Shown: positions 18,996 to 28,102 of the stretch, piece by piece
Numbering within the stretch: the stretch's first letter is position 1
Layout: each line of letters opens with the position of its first letter
DNA from: Natrinema ejinorense
Lineage (GTDB): Archaea; Halobacteriota; Halobacteria; Halobacteriales; Natrialbaceae
Assembly (NCBI RefSeq): GCF_002494345.1
Contig: NZ_NXNI01000001.1
Coordinates: forward strand, 2,542,001 to 2,606,000
Length of the DNA: 64,000 nt
Direction: 5' to 3'
Made by a program: the position numbers and the translations under genes
The notes under the pieces: generated by a model
Database searches by the model: none
The model's input: the letters and a program-made list of their open reading frames with translations, nothing else
Told to the model about the DNA's origin: nothing

Positions 18996-19673
18996 ATGAG
19001 TCTACCGTCGTTCGCCATCGGGATCGCTGGCGGCACGGGAGCCGGGAAGACGACGGTCGCACGCACGGTCGCGGAGACCGTCGGCGAGGCCGTCACGCGG
19101 ATCCCGCTCGACAACTATTATCGGGACCGCTCGCAGCTGACGTTCGAGGAGCGCGAGGAGATCAACTACGACCACCCCTCCGCGTTCGAGTGGGAACTGC
19201 TCCGGGAGCAACTCGACGCACTGTTGACCGGCCAGTCGATCGAGATGCCTCAGTACGACTTCGAACTGCACAACCGGACGGACGAGCGCGTCACGGTCGA
19301 GCCGTCCGACATCATCGTCCTCGAAGGGATCCTCGCGCTCCACGACGAAGCGATCCGCGAGATGCTCGACCTGCGAGTGTACGTGATGACCGACGCCGAC
19401 GTCCGCATCTTGCGTCGAATCGAACGCGACGTCATCGAGCGCGGGCGCGCTCTCGAGGGCGTCATCGACCAGTACCTCGAGACGGTCAAACCGATGCACG
19501 AGCGGTTCGTCGCCCCGACGAAGAAGCAGGCGGACGTGATCATTCCCGAGGGCGCAAACCGGATGGCGCTCGATCTCCTGATCGAGAAGATCCAGTCCGA
19601 GTTGTCGGACGACTCGCAACGACCCGGCGACACCGGCCGCGAGCGTTCCGTCGTCGATCAGTCGATGGACTGA
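18996..19673 (+). CDS. udk: Uridine kinase
   Basis: 225 residues. P-loop GGTGAGKTT (12-20) and the family blocks PLDNYYRD (about 37-44), YDHPSAFEW (about 58-66), MPQYDFELHNR (about 83-93) and IVLEGILAL (about 107-115) are those of uridine kinase, which phosphorylates uridine and cytidine in pyrimidine salvage. The last 25 residues are a variable polar tail. Confidence 0.93.
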   Translation: MSLPSFAIGIAGGTGAGKTTVARTVAETVGEAVTRIPLDNYYRDRSQLTFEEREEINYDHPSAFEWELLREQLDALLTGQSIEMPQYDFELHNRTDERVTVEPSDIIVLEGILALHDEAIREMLDLRVYVMTDADVRILRRIERDVIERGRALEGVIDQYLETVKPMHERFVAPTKKQADVIIPEGANRMALDLLIEKIQSELSDDSQRPGDTGRERSVVDQSMD

Positions 19674-19758
19674 CGGCCGTCGGTTCGGAGCGATGCTCCC
19701 CGACAGTACCGAGACGGAACCCGACATTCCTTTACTCCGGCCCTGAATACGGGCGGGT

Positions 19759-21537
19759 ATGTTCCTCTCCCTACGCGCGGAGGTCGAGGACGCCCTCGAG
19801 GGGGCGCTCTCGACGCTTGCCTTTCCGACGGACGATCTGGGAATCGAAGAACCGCCCGAGGACGTCGAAAGCGTTCTGGCCTCGAGCGTCGCCTTTCGCC
19901 TCGCCAGCGAGGCCGGCGCGCCGCCGCCGCAGGTCGCGGGGCAGATCGCCGACGAGATCGACGCCGACCAGTTGAGCTACGTCTCCGAAATTCGGACGCA
20001 GGGTCCCTATCTCAACTTCCTGCCGAGCGAGGCCTATCTCGCCGACACGCTCGCCGAAGCGACCGACGAGACGTACGGACACCTCGCCGACCGCGAGGAA
20101 TCGGTCGCCGTCGAGCACACGAGCGCGAACCCGACGGGGCCGGTCCACGTCGGCCGTGCTCGGAACCCGATCATCGGCGACGCCGTGGCCAACCTGCTGG
20201 ATTTCGCCGGCTACGACGTCGACCGTCACTACTACGTCAACGACGCCGGCCGGCAGATGGCCGTCTTCACCTGGGCCTACGAGACGTTCGACGAAGACGA
20301 TCTCGAGGGAGAGCCCGAGCGCGACCGCAAAGAGTACGACCTCGTGCGCTACTACCGCAAGGGCAACGCTTACCTCGAGAACGCCCCCGAGTCGGACGTC
20401 GAGGCCGCCGAGGCCGAAATCGAGTCGATCATGCAGGGCCTGGAGGCCGGCGAGGACGAGGCCTACGAACGGGTCAGCGAGGTCGTCGATCAGGTACTCG
20501 GGGGCATGACGGAGTGTCTCGCCCGCCTGCCCGCGGAGTTCGACGAGTTCGTCAAGGAGACGCGGTTCATGCGCTCGGGCGCGACCGACGACCTCGTCGA
20601 CCGGCTCAAGGAACTCGACGAATCGGTCTACGAGGAGGACGCCTGGCAACTCGAGCTCGCGGATCACGGCATCGACAAGAACCTCGTCTTCCTGCGCTCG
20701 GACGGCACCTCGCTGTACGCCACGCGCGATCTGGCCCACCACGAGTGGAAGTTCGACAACTACGACCGCGCGGTGACGGTGCTCGGCGAGGACCACAAGC
20801 TCCAGGCGAAACAGGTCCGGACGACGCTCGAACTGCTGGGCAACGAAACGGACCAGCTCCGGCAGGTCCTCTATTCGTACGTCAACCTCCCCGAGGGGAA
20901 GATGAGCACCCGCCGCGGAACCGGCGTCGACCTCGACGATCTGCTCGACGAGGCGATCGATCGCGCCCGCGAAGAAGTCGAGGATCGGCTCGACGACCGC
21001 ATCCGCGACGACGAACTCGACGACGAGGACATCGAGCGCATCGCCCACCAGGTCGGCATCGGGGCGGTCCGCTACGACATCGTCTCGAAACAGCCCACGA
21101 AGGCGATTACCTTCGAGTGGGAGCAGGCACTCGACTTCGAGGCCCAGTCTGCCCCCTACGTCCAGTACGTCCACGCGCGGTGCTGTGGCATCCTCGAGGA
21201 AGCGGGAATCGACACCGAAGCCGGAATGGACGACGTCGAGACCGCCGTCGACGCCGACCGCCTCGAGACCGAGGCCGAGCGGGACCTCCTCGAGACGATC
21301 GCGCGGTTCCCGGCGGTCGTCGACGAGGCCGCCGACGACCTCGAGCCCCACCGGATCGCGACCTACACGCGCGAGTTCGCCGATCGGTTCAACGGCTTCT
21401 ACCGGGAGTGTCCGGTGCTAGCCGACGACGTCGATCCCGAGGTCCGCGAGGCGCGGCTGGCGCTGGTCGCGGCCTCGAAACACGCAGTCGCGAACGCGCT
21501 CTCGATCCTCGGCGTGGCCGCACCGCGGTCGATGTGA
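19759..21537 (+). CDS. argS: Arginyl-tRNA synthetase
   Basis: 592 residues, class I synthetase. The HIGH-equivalent motif is in [19 protein letters not shown] (about 122-140), and the KMSKS equivalent is [10 protein letters not shown] (about 380-389). The N-terminal tRNA-recognition domain and C-terminal DALR anticodon-binding domain (from about 465) are present. It charges tRNA-Arg. It has a long acidic insertion around 190-235, as expected in halophiles. Own promoter region of 85 bp; nothing abnormal. Confidence 0.95.
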   Translation: MFLSLRAEVEDALEGALSTLAFPTDDLGIEEPPEDVESVLASSVAFRLASEAGAPPPQVAGQIADEIDADQLSYVSEIRTQGPYLNFLPSEAYLADTLAEATDETYGHLADREESVAVEHTSANPTGPVHVGRARNPIIGDAVANLLDFAGYDVDRHYYVNDAGRQMAVFTWAYETFDEDDLEGEPERDRKEYDLVRYYRKGNAYLENAPESDVEAAEAEIESIMQGLEAGEDEAYERVSEVVDQVLGGMTECLARLPAEFDEFVKETRFMRSGATDDLVDRLKELDESVYEEDAWQLELADHGIDKNLVFLRSDGTSLYATRDLAHHEWKFDNYDRAVTVLGEDHKLQAKQVRTTLELLGNETDQLRQVLYSYVNLPEGKMSTRRGTGVDLDDLLDEAIDRAREEVEDRLDDRIRDDELDDEDIERIAHQVGIGAVRYDIVSKQPTKAITFEWEQALDFEAQSAPYVQYVHARCCGILEEAGIDTEAGMDDVETAVDADRLETEAERDLLETIARFPAVVDEAADDLEPHRIATYTREFADRFNGFYRECPVLADDVDPEVREARLALVAASKHAVANALSILGVAAPRSM

Positions 21538-21642
21538 GCGGCCGCCGCTCGCCGCCATCACTGCTCCCGTAACGCCGGGTGGCCACACGGCTGGTCGCCG
21601 TTGCGACCGAAAGAACACCGTCTGCAGGCGCTCCCGTACGGA

Positions 21643-22176
21643 CTACGTCTCGTCGCTGGTCTCGAGGACGGTCTCGACGAACTCGTCCTCGCTCATCTCG
21701 TCGTTGATGTATGCGATCGCCCACTGGACGTCGACGTAGAACGACATCACCTTCGCGCCGTCGTTTTCGAGCACCCACGTGACGCTCTTGATCGCGGCTT
21801 TGAACGCGTCGGGATCGGTGATCGCCGCGGCGATGGTCTCCCCAAGTGACTCCAGTTCCGCGGCCAGCGTCTCGGGATCCGTCGTGGTCGTCGTCGCGAC
21901 GATATCGACCTCGTCGCCGTCCTTGTTGACGTCTTTGATCGTCAGCTTGTCGCTGTCGAATTTCAGTTTGTCCCGGTCGAGCCCCGGAACCTCGGAGTCG
22001 TCGTCAGTGCCGTCGGTATCGTCTCCCCCGTCGTCGTTGAGGGATTCGTCGGAGTCGTCGTTCGGGTCGGAGTCGTCGTTCGGGTCGGAGTCGTCGTCGG
22101 TCTCGTCACTGGAACAACCCGCGAGGACGGTTGCGAGCGCTGCGCCACTGCCGAGGAGGATCTTTCGTCGCTCCAT
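21643..22176 (-). CDS. Tat lipoprotein with Asp-rich repeat linker
   Basis: 177 residues. MERRKILLGSGAALATVLAGC is a twin-arginine lipoprotein signal with the lipobox Cys at 21. It is followed by about 45 residues of almost only Asp, Ser, Glu, Asn and Gly, including two copies of DDSDPN encoded by an 18-bp DNA repeat. The C-terminal 100 residues form an alpha/beta domain I do not recognise. Start at ATG 22176 puts the signal at the N-terminus. It is convergent with argS. Function unknown; exposed at the cell surface. Confidence 0.75.
   Translation of the reverse strand: MERRKILLGSGAALATVLAGCSSDETDDDSDPNDDSDPNDDSDESLNDDGGDDTDGTDDDSEVPGLDRDKLKFDSDKLTIKDVNKDGDEVDIVATTTTTDPETLAAELESLGETIAAAITDPDAFKAAIKSVTWVLENDGAKVMSFYVDVQWAIAYINDEMSEDEFVETVLETSDET
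22051..22098. repeat. 18-bp tandem repeat inside the lipoprotein gene
   Basis: The unit ggagtcgtcgttcgggtc occurs twice (22051-22068, 22069-22086) followed by a partial third copy. It encodes the DDSDPN repeats and is likely to vary in number between strains. Confidence 0.7.
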
Positions 22177-22461
22177 GGGCGATCCATCGAGAACAGTCAT
22201 GATTAGTAATCAGTTCGTTATCGTTTCTGTTCTCGCGACCGACGAATCCGACCGCTCGCGCTCGCGGAACGGGGAGCGGAAACGGCGGACAAACGCGTCC
22301 AAAGCGAGCGCGTTCCGTGTCGGAACGGGCGGAAAACCGGTCCACCGAGTGAGAGACGATGACAGTCACGTGCTGGTGGTAATCATCGCATTCGATGGCA
22401 GTGACGCCGTTGTGCGACGACTCGAGCGCGGAAGGCACCGCTTACCGACCGATTTCGCGGT
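22177..22461. other. Non-coding gap between lipoprotein and MinD genes
   Basis: 285 bp upstream of the lipoprotein and downstream of minD, both on the minus strand. It should contain the lipoprotein promoter; the AT-richer patch around 22200-22225 is the best candidate. No gene or repeat is seen. Confidence 0.4.
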
Positions 22462-23313
22462 TCAGGGGTCGGACTCGGCTTCCGTGATCGCACTCGAGAC
22501 GTCGTCGTGTGCAGCCTCCCGTTCGTCGGCGTCGGAATCCGAATCGACTGGCGCGGAACCGTCCGTCGAGTCGGTCTCCTCGCCAGCCGTCGAAACCGGG
22601 ATGTCGACCCCGGTCAACTCCGCTGCGAGACGGCGGTAGGCGACCGCGGCGGGTCCGTGGGGTTCGAAGACGACCAGCGGCGTCCCAGCATAGACGCTAT
22701 CGCGGGCCGCAGGATCTTCGGGGATCGTTCCCAGCAGGGACGCCTCGAGGCGGTCGGCGATTTCGGTGTGGGAGATATCGCCGTCCGGGCGGGTCCGGGT
22801 GAGGACGAGCCCAGCGACGGCACCGCCCGAGCGATCGGTCAACTCGACGGTTTTCTTCGTGTCGTGGACGGCGGCGGGTTCGGGCGTCGAGACGAGGACG
22901 ACGGAATCGGCCAGTCCAAGCGGGAGGACCGTCTCGTGGCTGACGCCCGCACCGACGTCGAGAAAGACGTAGTCGAACCTCGATCGTAGATCCGCGACGA
23001 CCTCCCGCAGCCCTTCGGGGGAGGTTTCGGCGTAGTCGTCGAGGCTGGTACCGCTTGGAACCGCGACGATATTCTCCGCCAGTCGATAGGTGGCGTCGTC
23101 GACCGATGCATCTCCGGCTAACACGTCGTGTAGGGTCGTCGAGTCGGGGGTGAGGCTGACGAACCCGCCGAGGTTCGCCATGCCGAGGTCGGCGTCGACG
23201 ACGGCGACGCGCTTGCCGGCCTCGGCCAGCGCCGTCCCGAGGTTTACCGTCGTCGTCGTCTTCCCGACACCGCCTTTCCCGCTCGCGATAGCGTAGACCG
23301 TCTCCTGAGACAT
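22462..23313 (-). CDS. minD: MinD/ParA-type deviant Walker ATPase
   Basis: 283 residues. KGGVGKTTTTVNLG (about 13-26) is the deviant Walker A motif with the signature Lys, VVDADLGMANL (about 38-48) is the A' motif, and FLDVGAG (about 116-122) is Walker B. Members position surface structures such as archaella and chemoreceptors in haloarchaea instead of division sites. The last 45 residues are an acidic tail. Haloarchaea carry several paralogues, so which MinD this is cannot be stated. Confidence 0.88.
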   Translation of the reverse strand: MSQETVYAIASGKGGVGKTTTTVNLGTALAEAGKRVAVVDADLGMANLGGFVSLTPDSTTLHDVLAGDASVDDATYRLAENIVAVPSGTSLDDYAETSPEGLREVVADLRSRFDYVFLDVGAGVSHETVLPLGLADSVVLVSTPEPAAVHDTKKTVELTDRSGGAVAGLVLTRTRPDGDISHTEIADRLEASLLGTIPEDPAARDSVYAGTPLVVFEPHGPAAVAYRRLAAELTGVDIPVSTAGEETDSTDGSAPVDSDSDADEREAAHDDVSSAITEAESDP

Positions 23314-23520
23314 ATTCGGATACTGTCCGGATCCTAGAACGGCAACACCTTAAATCGTGACCTCACCCGACGAGTCGTGGCGAGTGGCCGACAGATCGTG
23401 AGCGACGGCGATGCGGTCGCTTGGCTGCCCAGCACCGCCGAGCACGTCCGCAGCGTCACCGGTCCCGCGTCAACCGGTGTGTCAAAGGATTCTTACCCAC
23501 AGCCCCGTTTTATACGGCTA

Positions 23521-24780
23521 ATGAGCCAGGAGGCCGCACAGGAGCAATCCGACCGGAAAAAGTACGAGTTCCGGAAGGTCATCGAGGACCTCAAGGACTA
23601 CGACGGCTCCGGAACGCAGCTCGTGACGATCTACGTTCCCGACGACAGACAGATCAGTGACGTCGTACAACACGTCACCCAGGAACACAGCGAAGCGGCC
23701 AACATCAAATCGAAGCAGACGCGAACGGCCGTTCAGGACGCGCTGACGAGTATCAAAGACCGGCTGCGATACTACGATACCTTTCCGCCGGACAACGGCA
23801 TCGTGTTGTTTTCGGGTGCCGTCGACTCCGGTGGCGGCCGGACCGACATGGTCACGAAGGTCCTCGAGAGCCCGCCCCAGCCCATCGAATCGTTCCGCTA
23901 TCACTGCGACTCGGACTTCCTGACCGAACCGTTAGAGGAAATGCTGGCCGACAAGGGCCTCTACGGCCTGATCGTCCTCGACCGCCGCGAGGCCAACGTC
24001 GGCTGGCTGAAGGGCAAGCGCATCGAGCCGGTCAAGTCAGCATCCTCGCTGGTCCCCGGCAAGCAGCGCAAAGGTGGCCAGTCCGCCCAGCGATTCGCCC
24101 GCCTGCGACTCGAGGCCATCGACAACTTCTATCAGGAGGTCGCGGGGATGGCAAACGACCTGTTCGTGCCGCGACGCCACGAACTCGACGGGATCCTCGT
24201 CGGCGGTCCCTCGCCGACCAAAGACGAGTTCCTCGACGGCGACTACCTTCACCACGAGATCCAGGACAACGTCATCGGGAAGTTCGACGTCGCTTACACG
24301 GACGAATCCGGCCTGAAAGACCTCGTCGACAACGCCGAAGACGCGCTGGCCGACGCCGAGGTGATGAAGGACAAGAAGGTGATGGAGGAGTTCTTCGAGG
24401 AGCTCAACGCCGGCGAGCTGGCGACCTACGGCTTCGAGCAGACCCGGCGAAACCTCATGATGGGGTCGGTCGACCGACTCCTGATCAGCGAGGACCTCCG
24501 GAAGGACGTCATCACCTACGACTGTCCCGAATGCGGGGCCACCGAGCGCGAGGTGATCGATCGGCGCAAGTCGATGCCGACCCACACCTGCACCGAGTGT
24601 GGCACCGACGTCGAGGGGTCCGAGGAGGACCGCGAGGACGCGATCGACCACCTCATCGAGATCGCCGAACAGCGTGGCACCGAGACCAAGTTCATCTCCA
24701 CGGACTTCGAGAAGGGCGAACAGCTCCTCAACGCCTTCGGCGGCTTCGCCGGTCTCCTGCGCTACTCGACCGGGGTCTAA
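23521..24780 (+). CDS. prf1: Peptide chain release factor aRF1
   Basis: 419 residues. It recognises all three stop codons and triggers peptidyl-tRNA hydrolysis. NIKS at 61-64 (codon recognition) and GGQ at 185-187 (catalytic) are intact. A C-terminal zinc-ribbon-like segment has CPEC (about 336-339) and CTEC (about 360-363). Start at ATG 23521 matches the usual MS...SDRKKYEFRKVIE opening. A ttttatac only 10 bp upstream is too close to be its TATA box; the AT-richer segment near 23486-23495 fits better. Confidence 0.95.
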   Translation: MSQEAAQEQSDRKKYEFRKVIEDLKDYDGSGTQLVTIYVPDDRQISDVVQHVTQEHSEAANIKSKQTRTAVQDALTSIKDRLRYYDTFPPDNGIVLFSGAVDSGGGRTDMVTKVLESPPQPIESFRYHCDSDFLTEPLEEMLADKGLYGLIVLDRREANVGWLKGKRIEPVKSASSLVPGKQRKGGQSAQRFARLRLEAIDNFYQEVAGMANDLFVPRRHELDGILVGGPSPTKDEFLDGDYLHHEIQDNVIGKFDVAYTDESGLKDLVDNAEDALADAEVMKDKKVMEEFFEELNAGELATYGFEQTRRNLMMGSVDRLLISEDLRKDVITYDCPECGATEREVIDRRKSMPTHTCTECGTDVEGSEEDREDAIDHLIEIAEQRGTETKFISTDFEKGEQLLNAFGGFAGLLRYSTGV

Positions 24781-24845
24781 CCACTCCCTTCGCTCTCGAT
24801 CGGCGAATCGGAACGCTTTCGTTCCGGTTCGCTGTCAGTTATGGT

Positions 24846-25703
24846 ATGCGACGCCGTCAGTTCCTCGCAAGCGGAACAGCCCTCCTCACCGTCGCTCTCG
24901 CCGGCTGTGGCCACCCGCCCGTCGTCCTCGATATGGACGAAGCGACGACAGACGACATCGCGAACGAAGTCTCGATGACGGTCGAGCCCGATTCCGAGGA
25001 GTACTCGGTCGTTTCGTCGGCCCGTGAGAACGGCTCGGCAACGCGGAGAGGGCGGTCCGAACTGTTCGATCGTACCGAGACGGTTCGGGTCGACGACTCC
25101 TTCTACGACGTCTCGGAGACTCGACTCGGGAGCAACGAGGAGACCGTCTACGAACTCCGCATCGATTTCGACCCCGCCGATTCCACGCCCGAGCGCGGCG
25201 AGATCGAATACGGCGACCTCCCCGAGGCGGACCGCCAACGCCTCGATCGACTCTTCTCGGAAGACGACCCGCCGACGCAGGACGGAGACGATATCGGCGT
25301 CGAGTACGGAACCGCCGAGGAGGTCGGGAACGGGTCGGTGTTCGTGCCGGAACCCGAGTACGATATCGTCATCCACGACGGGGATCGGTCCCGAGTCACA
25401 GTCGATTCGCGAACCGCGACCGAGGCCGAGTATCGGTACGAGGTGACCGAAGTCGCGTCCGACGTCGACACGTTCGCCGACCAGGTCCGAGAGCAGTACC
25501 TGTTCACGCTCGAGGGTCTTTCCGACGCCGAAAGGGCGGTCGTCGAGGAGGCGATCGACGGCGGGTACTTCGAAGACGACGACGCCTTCCGGTCGGTGGT
25601 CGACCGCATTCGGGAGCACGAGGGGATAGACGTGGAGGATTTCTACGGGACGTGGCTCCTGGAGTACGAGGGCGTTGCGTATCTCACCTATGTCGAATGG
25701 TAG
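24846..25703 (+). CDS. Tat-exported lipoprotein, paralogue of the 2943 gene
   Basis: 285 residues. MRRRQFLASGTALLTVALAGC is a twin-arginine lipoprotein signal with the lipobox Cys at 21. The mature domain shares with the 2943 protein the segments VFVPEPEYDIVIHDGD and LEGLSDAERAVVEEAIDGG (about 220-240) and the same overall strand/helix order. No catalytic motif is visible. It stands alone, 65 bp after prf1. Function unknown; surface-anchored. Confidence 0.78.
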   Translation: MRRRQFLASGTALLTVALAGCGHPPVVLDMDEATTDDIANEVSMTVEPDSEEYSVVSSARENGSATRRGRSELFDRTETVRVDDSFYDVSETRLGSNEETVYELRIDFDPADSTPERGEIEYGDLPEADRQRLDRLFSEDDPPTQDGDDIGVEYGTAEEVGNGSVFVPEPEYDIVIHDGDRSRVTVDSRTATEAEYRYEVTEVASDVDTFADQVREQYLFTLEGLSDAERAVVEEAIDGGYFEDDDAFRSVVDRIREHEGIDVEDFYGTWLLEYEGVAYLTYVEW

Positions 25704-25895
25704 GTGAAGGGGTCGAGACCGGAGCGTCGGGTGATTCCGATGTCGTTCGGGACGGGTATCTCCCAAGAGAACAAGCGGTGATGAAACACGCGCCATCGAA
25801 AAACGGCGACCGTGGAAAAACGGCCGTCGTCGCTTTCAGGCACCGCCCATGCCGGAACACAACAGCGTTAACACCACGTCCGTGAACACTCGAGT

Positions 25896-26825
25896 ATGTC
25901 CATTTCGAACCGAGACGTGCTCGTCACGGGTGGTGCCGGGTTCATCGGCTCGCATCTCACCGAGCGCTTGCTCGCGGACGGCGCGACCGTGACGGTCGTC
26001 GACGACCTCTCGAACGGCGAGCCCGACCGCGTGCCCGAGGCGGCCACGTTCCTCGAGGCCGACCTCACCGATCCCGACGCCCTCGAGGGTCACCTCGACG
26101 ATATCGACCTCGTCGTCCACCTCGCGGCGTCGAAACACGTCGACACGGACCGGCCCCACGCCCAGTTCGACGACAACACGCGGATGACCCGCAACATTCT
26201 CGAGGCGATGGCCGAGGCCGACGTGACCGAAATCGCCTACACCTCCTCGTCGACGGTGTACGGCGAGGCCCCCCGGCCGACGCCGGAGGATTACGCGCCC
26301 CTCGAGCCGATCAGCGCCTACGGGGCGAGCAAACTCGCGGATGAGGGCCTACTCTCCGCGCGGGCGCACAGCCACGACCTGACGGTCTGGAACTTCCGAT
26401 TCGCGAACGTGGTCGGGCCGCGCCTGCGGGGAGCGGTGATCCCCGACTTCATCGAGAAACTCCGGGAGAACCCGGAGACCCTCACGGTTCTCGGCGACGG
26501 CCGGCAGGAGAAGTCCTACCTCCACATCGAGGACTGTCTCGACGCGATTCTCCACACCGTCGAGCACGCTGACGACGCGATGAACACGTACAATCTCGGC
26601 ACGCGTACGACGACTTCGGTCGACCGGATCGCAGCCATCGTCGCCGAGGAGTTGGGCGTCGATCCCGAACACGAATACACCGGCGGCGAGCGGGGGTGGA
26701 CCGGCGACGTGCCGAAGATGCGCCTCTCGATCGAGAAGCTCTCCGCGCTTGGCTGGGAGCCCCGCCACTCGAGCGACGAGGCGGTCCGCCGGTCGACGCG
26801 CGAGATCATCGACGAGCTGCAGTAA
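25896..26825 (+). CDS. NAD-dependent sugar-nucleotide epimerase/dehydratase
   Basis: 309 residues, extended short-chain dehydrogenase family. GGAGFIGSHL (about 12-21) binds NAD; TSSSTVYG (about 119-126) and YGASK (about 145-149) supply the catalytic Ser, Tyr and Lys. FRFANVVGPRLRG and the downstream substrate domain resemble UDP-glucose 4-epimerase-like enzymes. It precedes the iron-box-controlled flippase and glycosyltransferase genes by 112 bp, so a role in making a sugar donor for that cluster is plausible but inferred. Confidence 0.88.
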   Translation: MSISNRDVLVTGGAGFIGSHLTERLLADGATVTVVDDLSNGEPDRVPEAATFLEADLTDPDALEGHLDDIDLVVHLAASKHVDTDRPHAQFDDNTRMTRNILEAMAEADVTEIAYTSSSTVYGEAPRPTPEDYAPLEPISAYGASKLADEGLLSARAHSHDLTVWNFRFANVVGPRLRGAVIPDFIEKLRENPETLTVLGDGRQEKSYLHIEDCLDAILHTVEHADDAMNTYNLGTRTTTSVDRIAAIVAEELGVDPEHEYTGGERGWTGDVPKMRLSIEKLSALGWEPRHSSDEAVRRSTREIIDELQ

Positions 26826-26898
26826 GCGCGGCCTCCGTCCTCGTCCGTTCCGATGGAATCTAACTCGAGAGCGACAGTCGAGCCCCTCCGATCCCGTT

Positions 26899-26912
26899 TT
26901 AGGTGGGCTTAA
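26899..26912. promoter_or_regulatory. Iron-box-like operator 1 (imperfect)
   Basis: TTAGG-TGGG-CTTAA, within gTTTTAGGTGGGCTTAAAt. One mismatch from TTAGG-N4-CCTAA. Its right arm runs into TTAAATAT (26909-26916), the TATA box about 25 bp upstream of ATG 26938, so a bound repressor would block promoter recognition. Confidence 0.55.
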
Positions 26913-26937
26913 ATATCTGGCCTCGAGAGGAATCGCT

Positions 26938-28095
26938 ATGAACGACGGGGGGGAGCGATCGAGGTCGGAAGCACCCGCCGACGGCTCCGGGAGCGGCGGG
27001 CTCGCCGGGGCGCTGACCCGCCGTCGACTGACGATTGCGGGAACCGCTCTCGTCGTACTCGGCCTGCTCGTCGCCCTTCGGGAGATCGATCCCCGGACCG
27101 TCGCCGCCGAGATCTCGAGTGCCGATCCGCTCGTGCTCGTGGCGGCAGTCGCAGTGTACGTCGCCTCGTGGCCGCTCAGAGGTCGCCGGTACGGCGACGT
27201 GCTGGCCGCGATCGGCCACCGTGGGGGGACGGCGTTTGCCACGGGAGCCGTCTTCGTCAGCCAGACGGCGAACCTCGTGATCCCGGCGCGGGGAGGCGAT
27301 GCGGTCCGCGCATACGTGATGAACACCTATCGAGACGTTCCCTACACCGCCGGCTTCGCGTCGCTGGCCGTCGAACGGGTGTTCGATCTGGCGACGATCG
27401 CCGCCCTCGCGGGGCTCGCGACGACGTGGCTCGCACTGGGCGGCGCGGCCGGTCCCCTCGAGATCCTCGCGGAGGCCGGCGGCGCGCGGACCGCGCTCGT
27501 CGCTGCAGCCGCCGTGAGTACGGCGACCGTCGGCGTCGGGTTCGTGGTCGTGACGTCCGCTCGAGCCGATCACGGCCTTGGGTCGTGGCTTCGGACGCGG
27601 GTCGACGGTCGATCGCGCCTCGAAGGACTGCTCGAGACGGCGCTCCGATTCGCGGGCGACGTACAGGTGGTCGCCCGGAAGCCGCGAGCGCTGGCAACCA
27701 TCGGGATGGGGAGTCTACTGGTGTGGGTGCTCGACGTGCTCACCGCGGTCCTCGTCCTCGCGGCGCTTGGCAGCGGGCTCGCGGTCGGCCCGCTGCTGGC
27801 GGTCGGAACGCTGGCGGTGAGCGTGGGGAACCTCGCGAAGGTCCTGCCGCTGTCCCAGGGCGGCGTCGGGCTCTACGAGGCCGCGTTCACGGCACTGGTC
27901 GTCGGACTGACACCGATCGGCGCGAGTACGGCCCTGGCCGCGGCGATCGTCGATCACGCACTGAAAAACGGCGTCACGCTGGTCGGCGGTGCCGGTTCGG
28001 TCGCCTCGCTTGGGATTTCGCTTTCCGACGCTGCGGAGTCGAACACGGACGCGACGCGGGGGACCGATACGCTTTTAGGAGAGCCTAAAAAATAG
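26938..28095 (+). CDS. Flippase-like integral membrane protein (LPG synthase TM / COG0392 family)
   Basis: 385 residues with about eight membrane helices. Family features are AARGGDAVRAY-type loop (here PARGGDAVRAYVM, about 119-131) and the late block LPLSQGGVGLYEAAFTALV (about 303-321). In haloarchaea this fold occurs in AglD and in lipid-carrier-related proteins of glycosylation clusters. Start ATG 26938 follows its TATA box by about 25 bp. The 3' end of the gene contains the iron box of the next gene. Inferred role: handling a lipid-linked glycan. Confidence 0.8.
   Translation: MNDGGERSRSEAPADGSGSGGLAGALTRRRLTIAGTALVVLGLLVALREIDPRTVAAEISSADPLVLVAAVAVYVASWPLRGRRYGDVLAAIGHRGGTAFATGAVFVSQTANLVIPARGGDAVRAYVMNTYRDVPYTAGFASLAVERVFDLATIAALAGLATTWLALGGAAGPLEILAEAGGARTALVAAAAVSTATVGVGFVVVTSARADHGLGSWLRTRVDGRSRLEGLLETALRFAGDVQVVARKPRALATIGMGSLLVWVLDVLTAVLVLAALGSGLAVGPLLAVGTLAVSVGNLAKVLPLSQGGVGLYEAAFTALVVGLTPIGASTALAAAIVDHALKNGVTLVGGAGSVASLGISLSDAAESNTDATRGTDTLLGEPKK
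28075..28088. promoter_or_regulatory. Iron-box operator 2
   Basis: TTAGG-AGAG-CCTAA, extended palindrome TTTTAGGAGAGCCTAAAA (28073-28090). It lies inside the last codons of the flippase gene, ending 13 bp before ATG 28103, around the expected transcription start of that gene. Confidence 0.7.
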
Positions 28096-28102
28096 CGGAG
28101 CA

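Noticed and set aside
19771-21351. 526-residue minus-strand open frame opposite argS
   Set aside because: Mirror frame created by GC-rich codon bias; the plus strand encodes a complete arginyl-tRNA synthetase with all motifs.
23507-23514. ttttatac as TATA box of prf1
   Set aside because: Only about 10 bp before the ATG, too close for a leaderless start.
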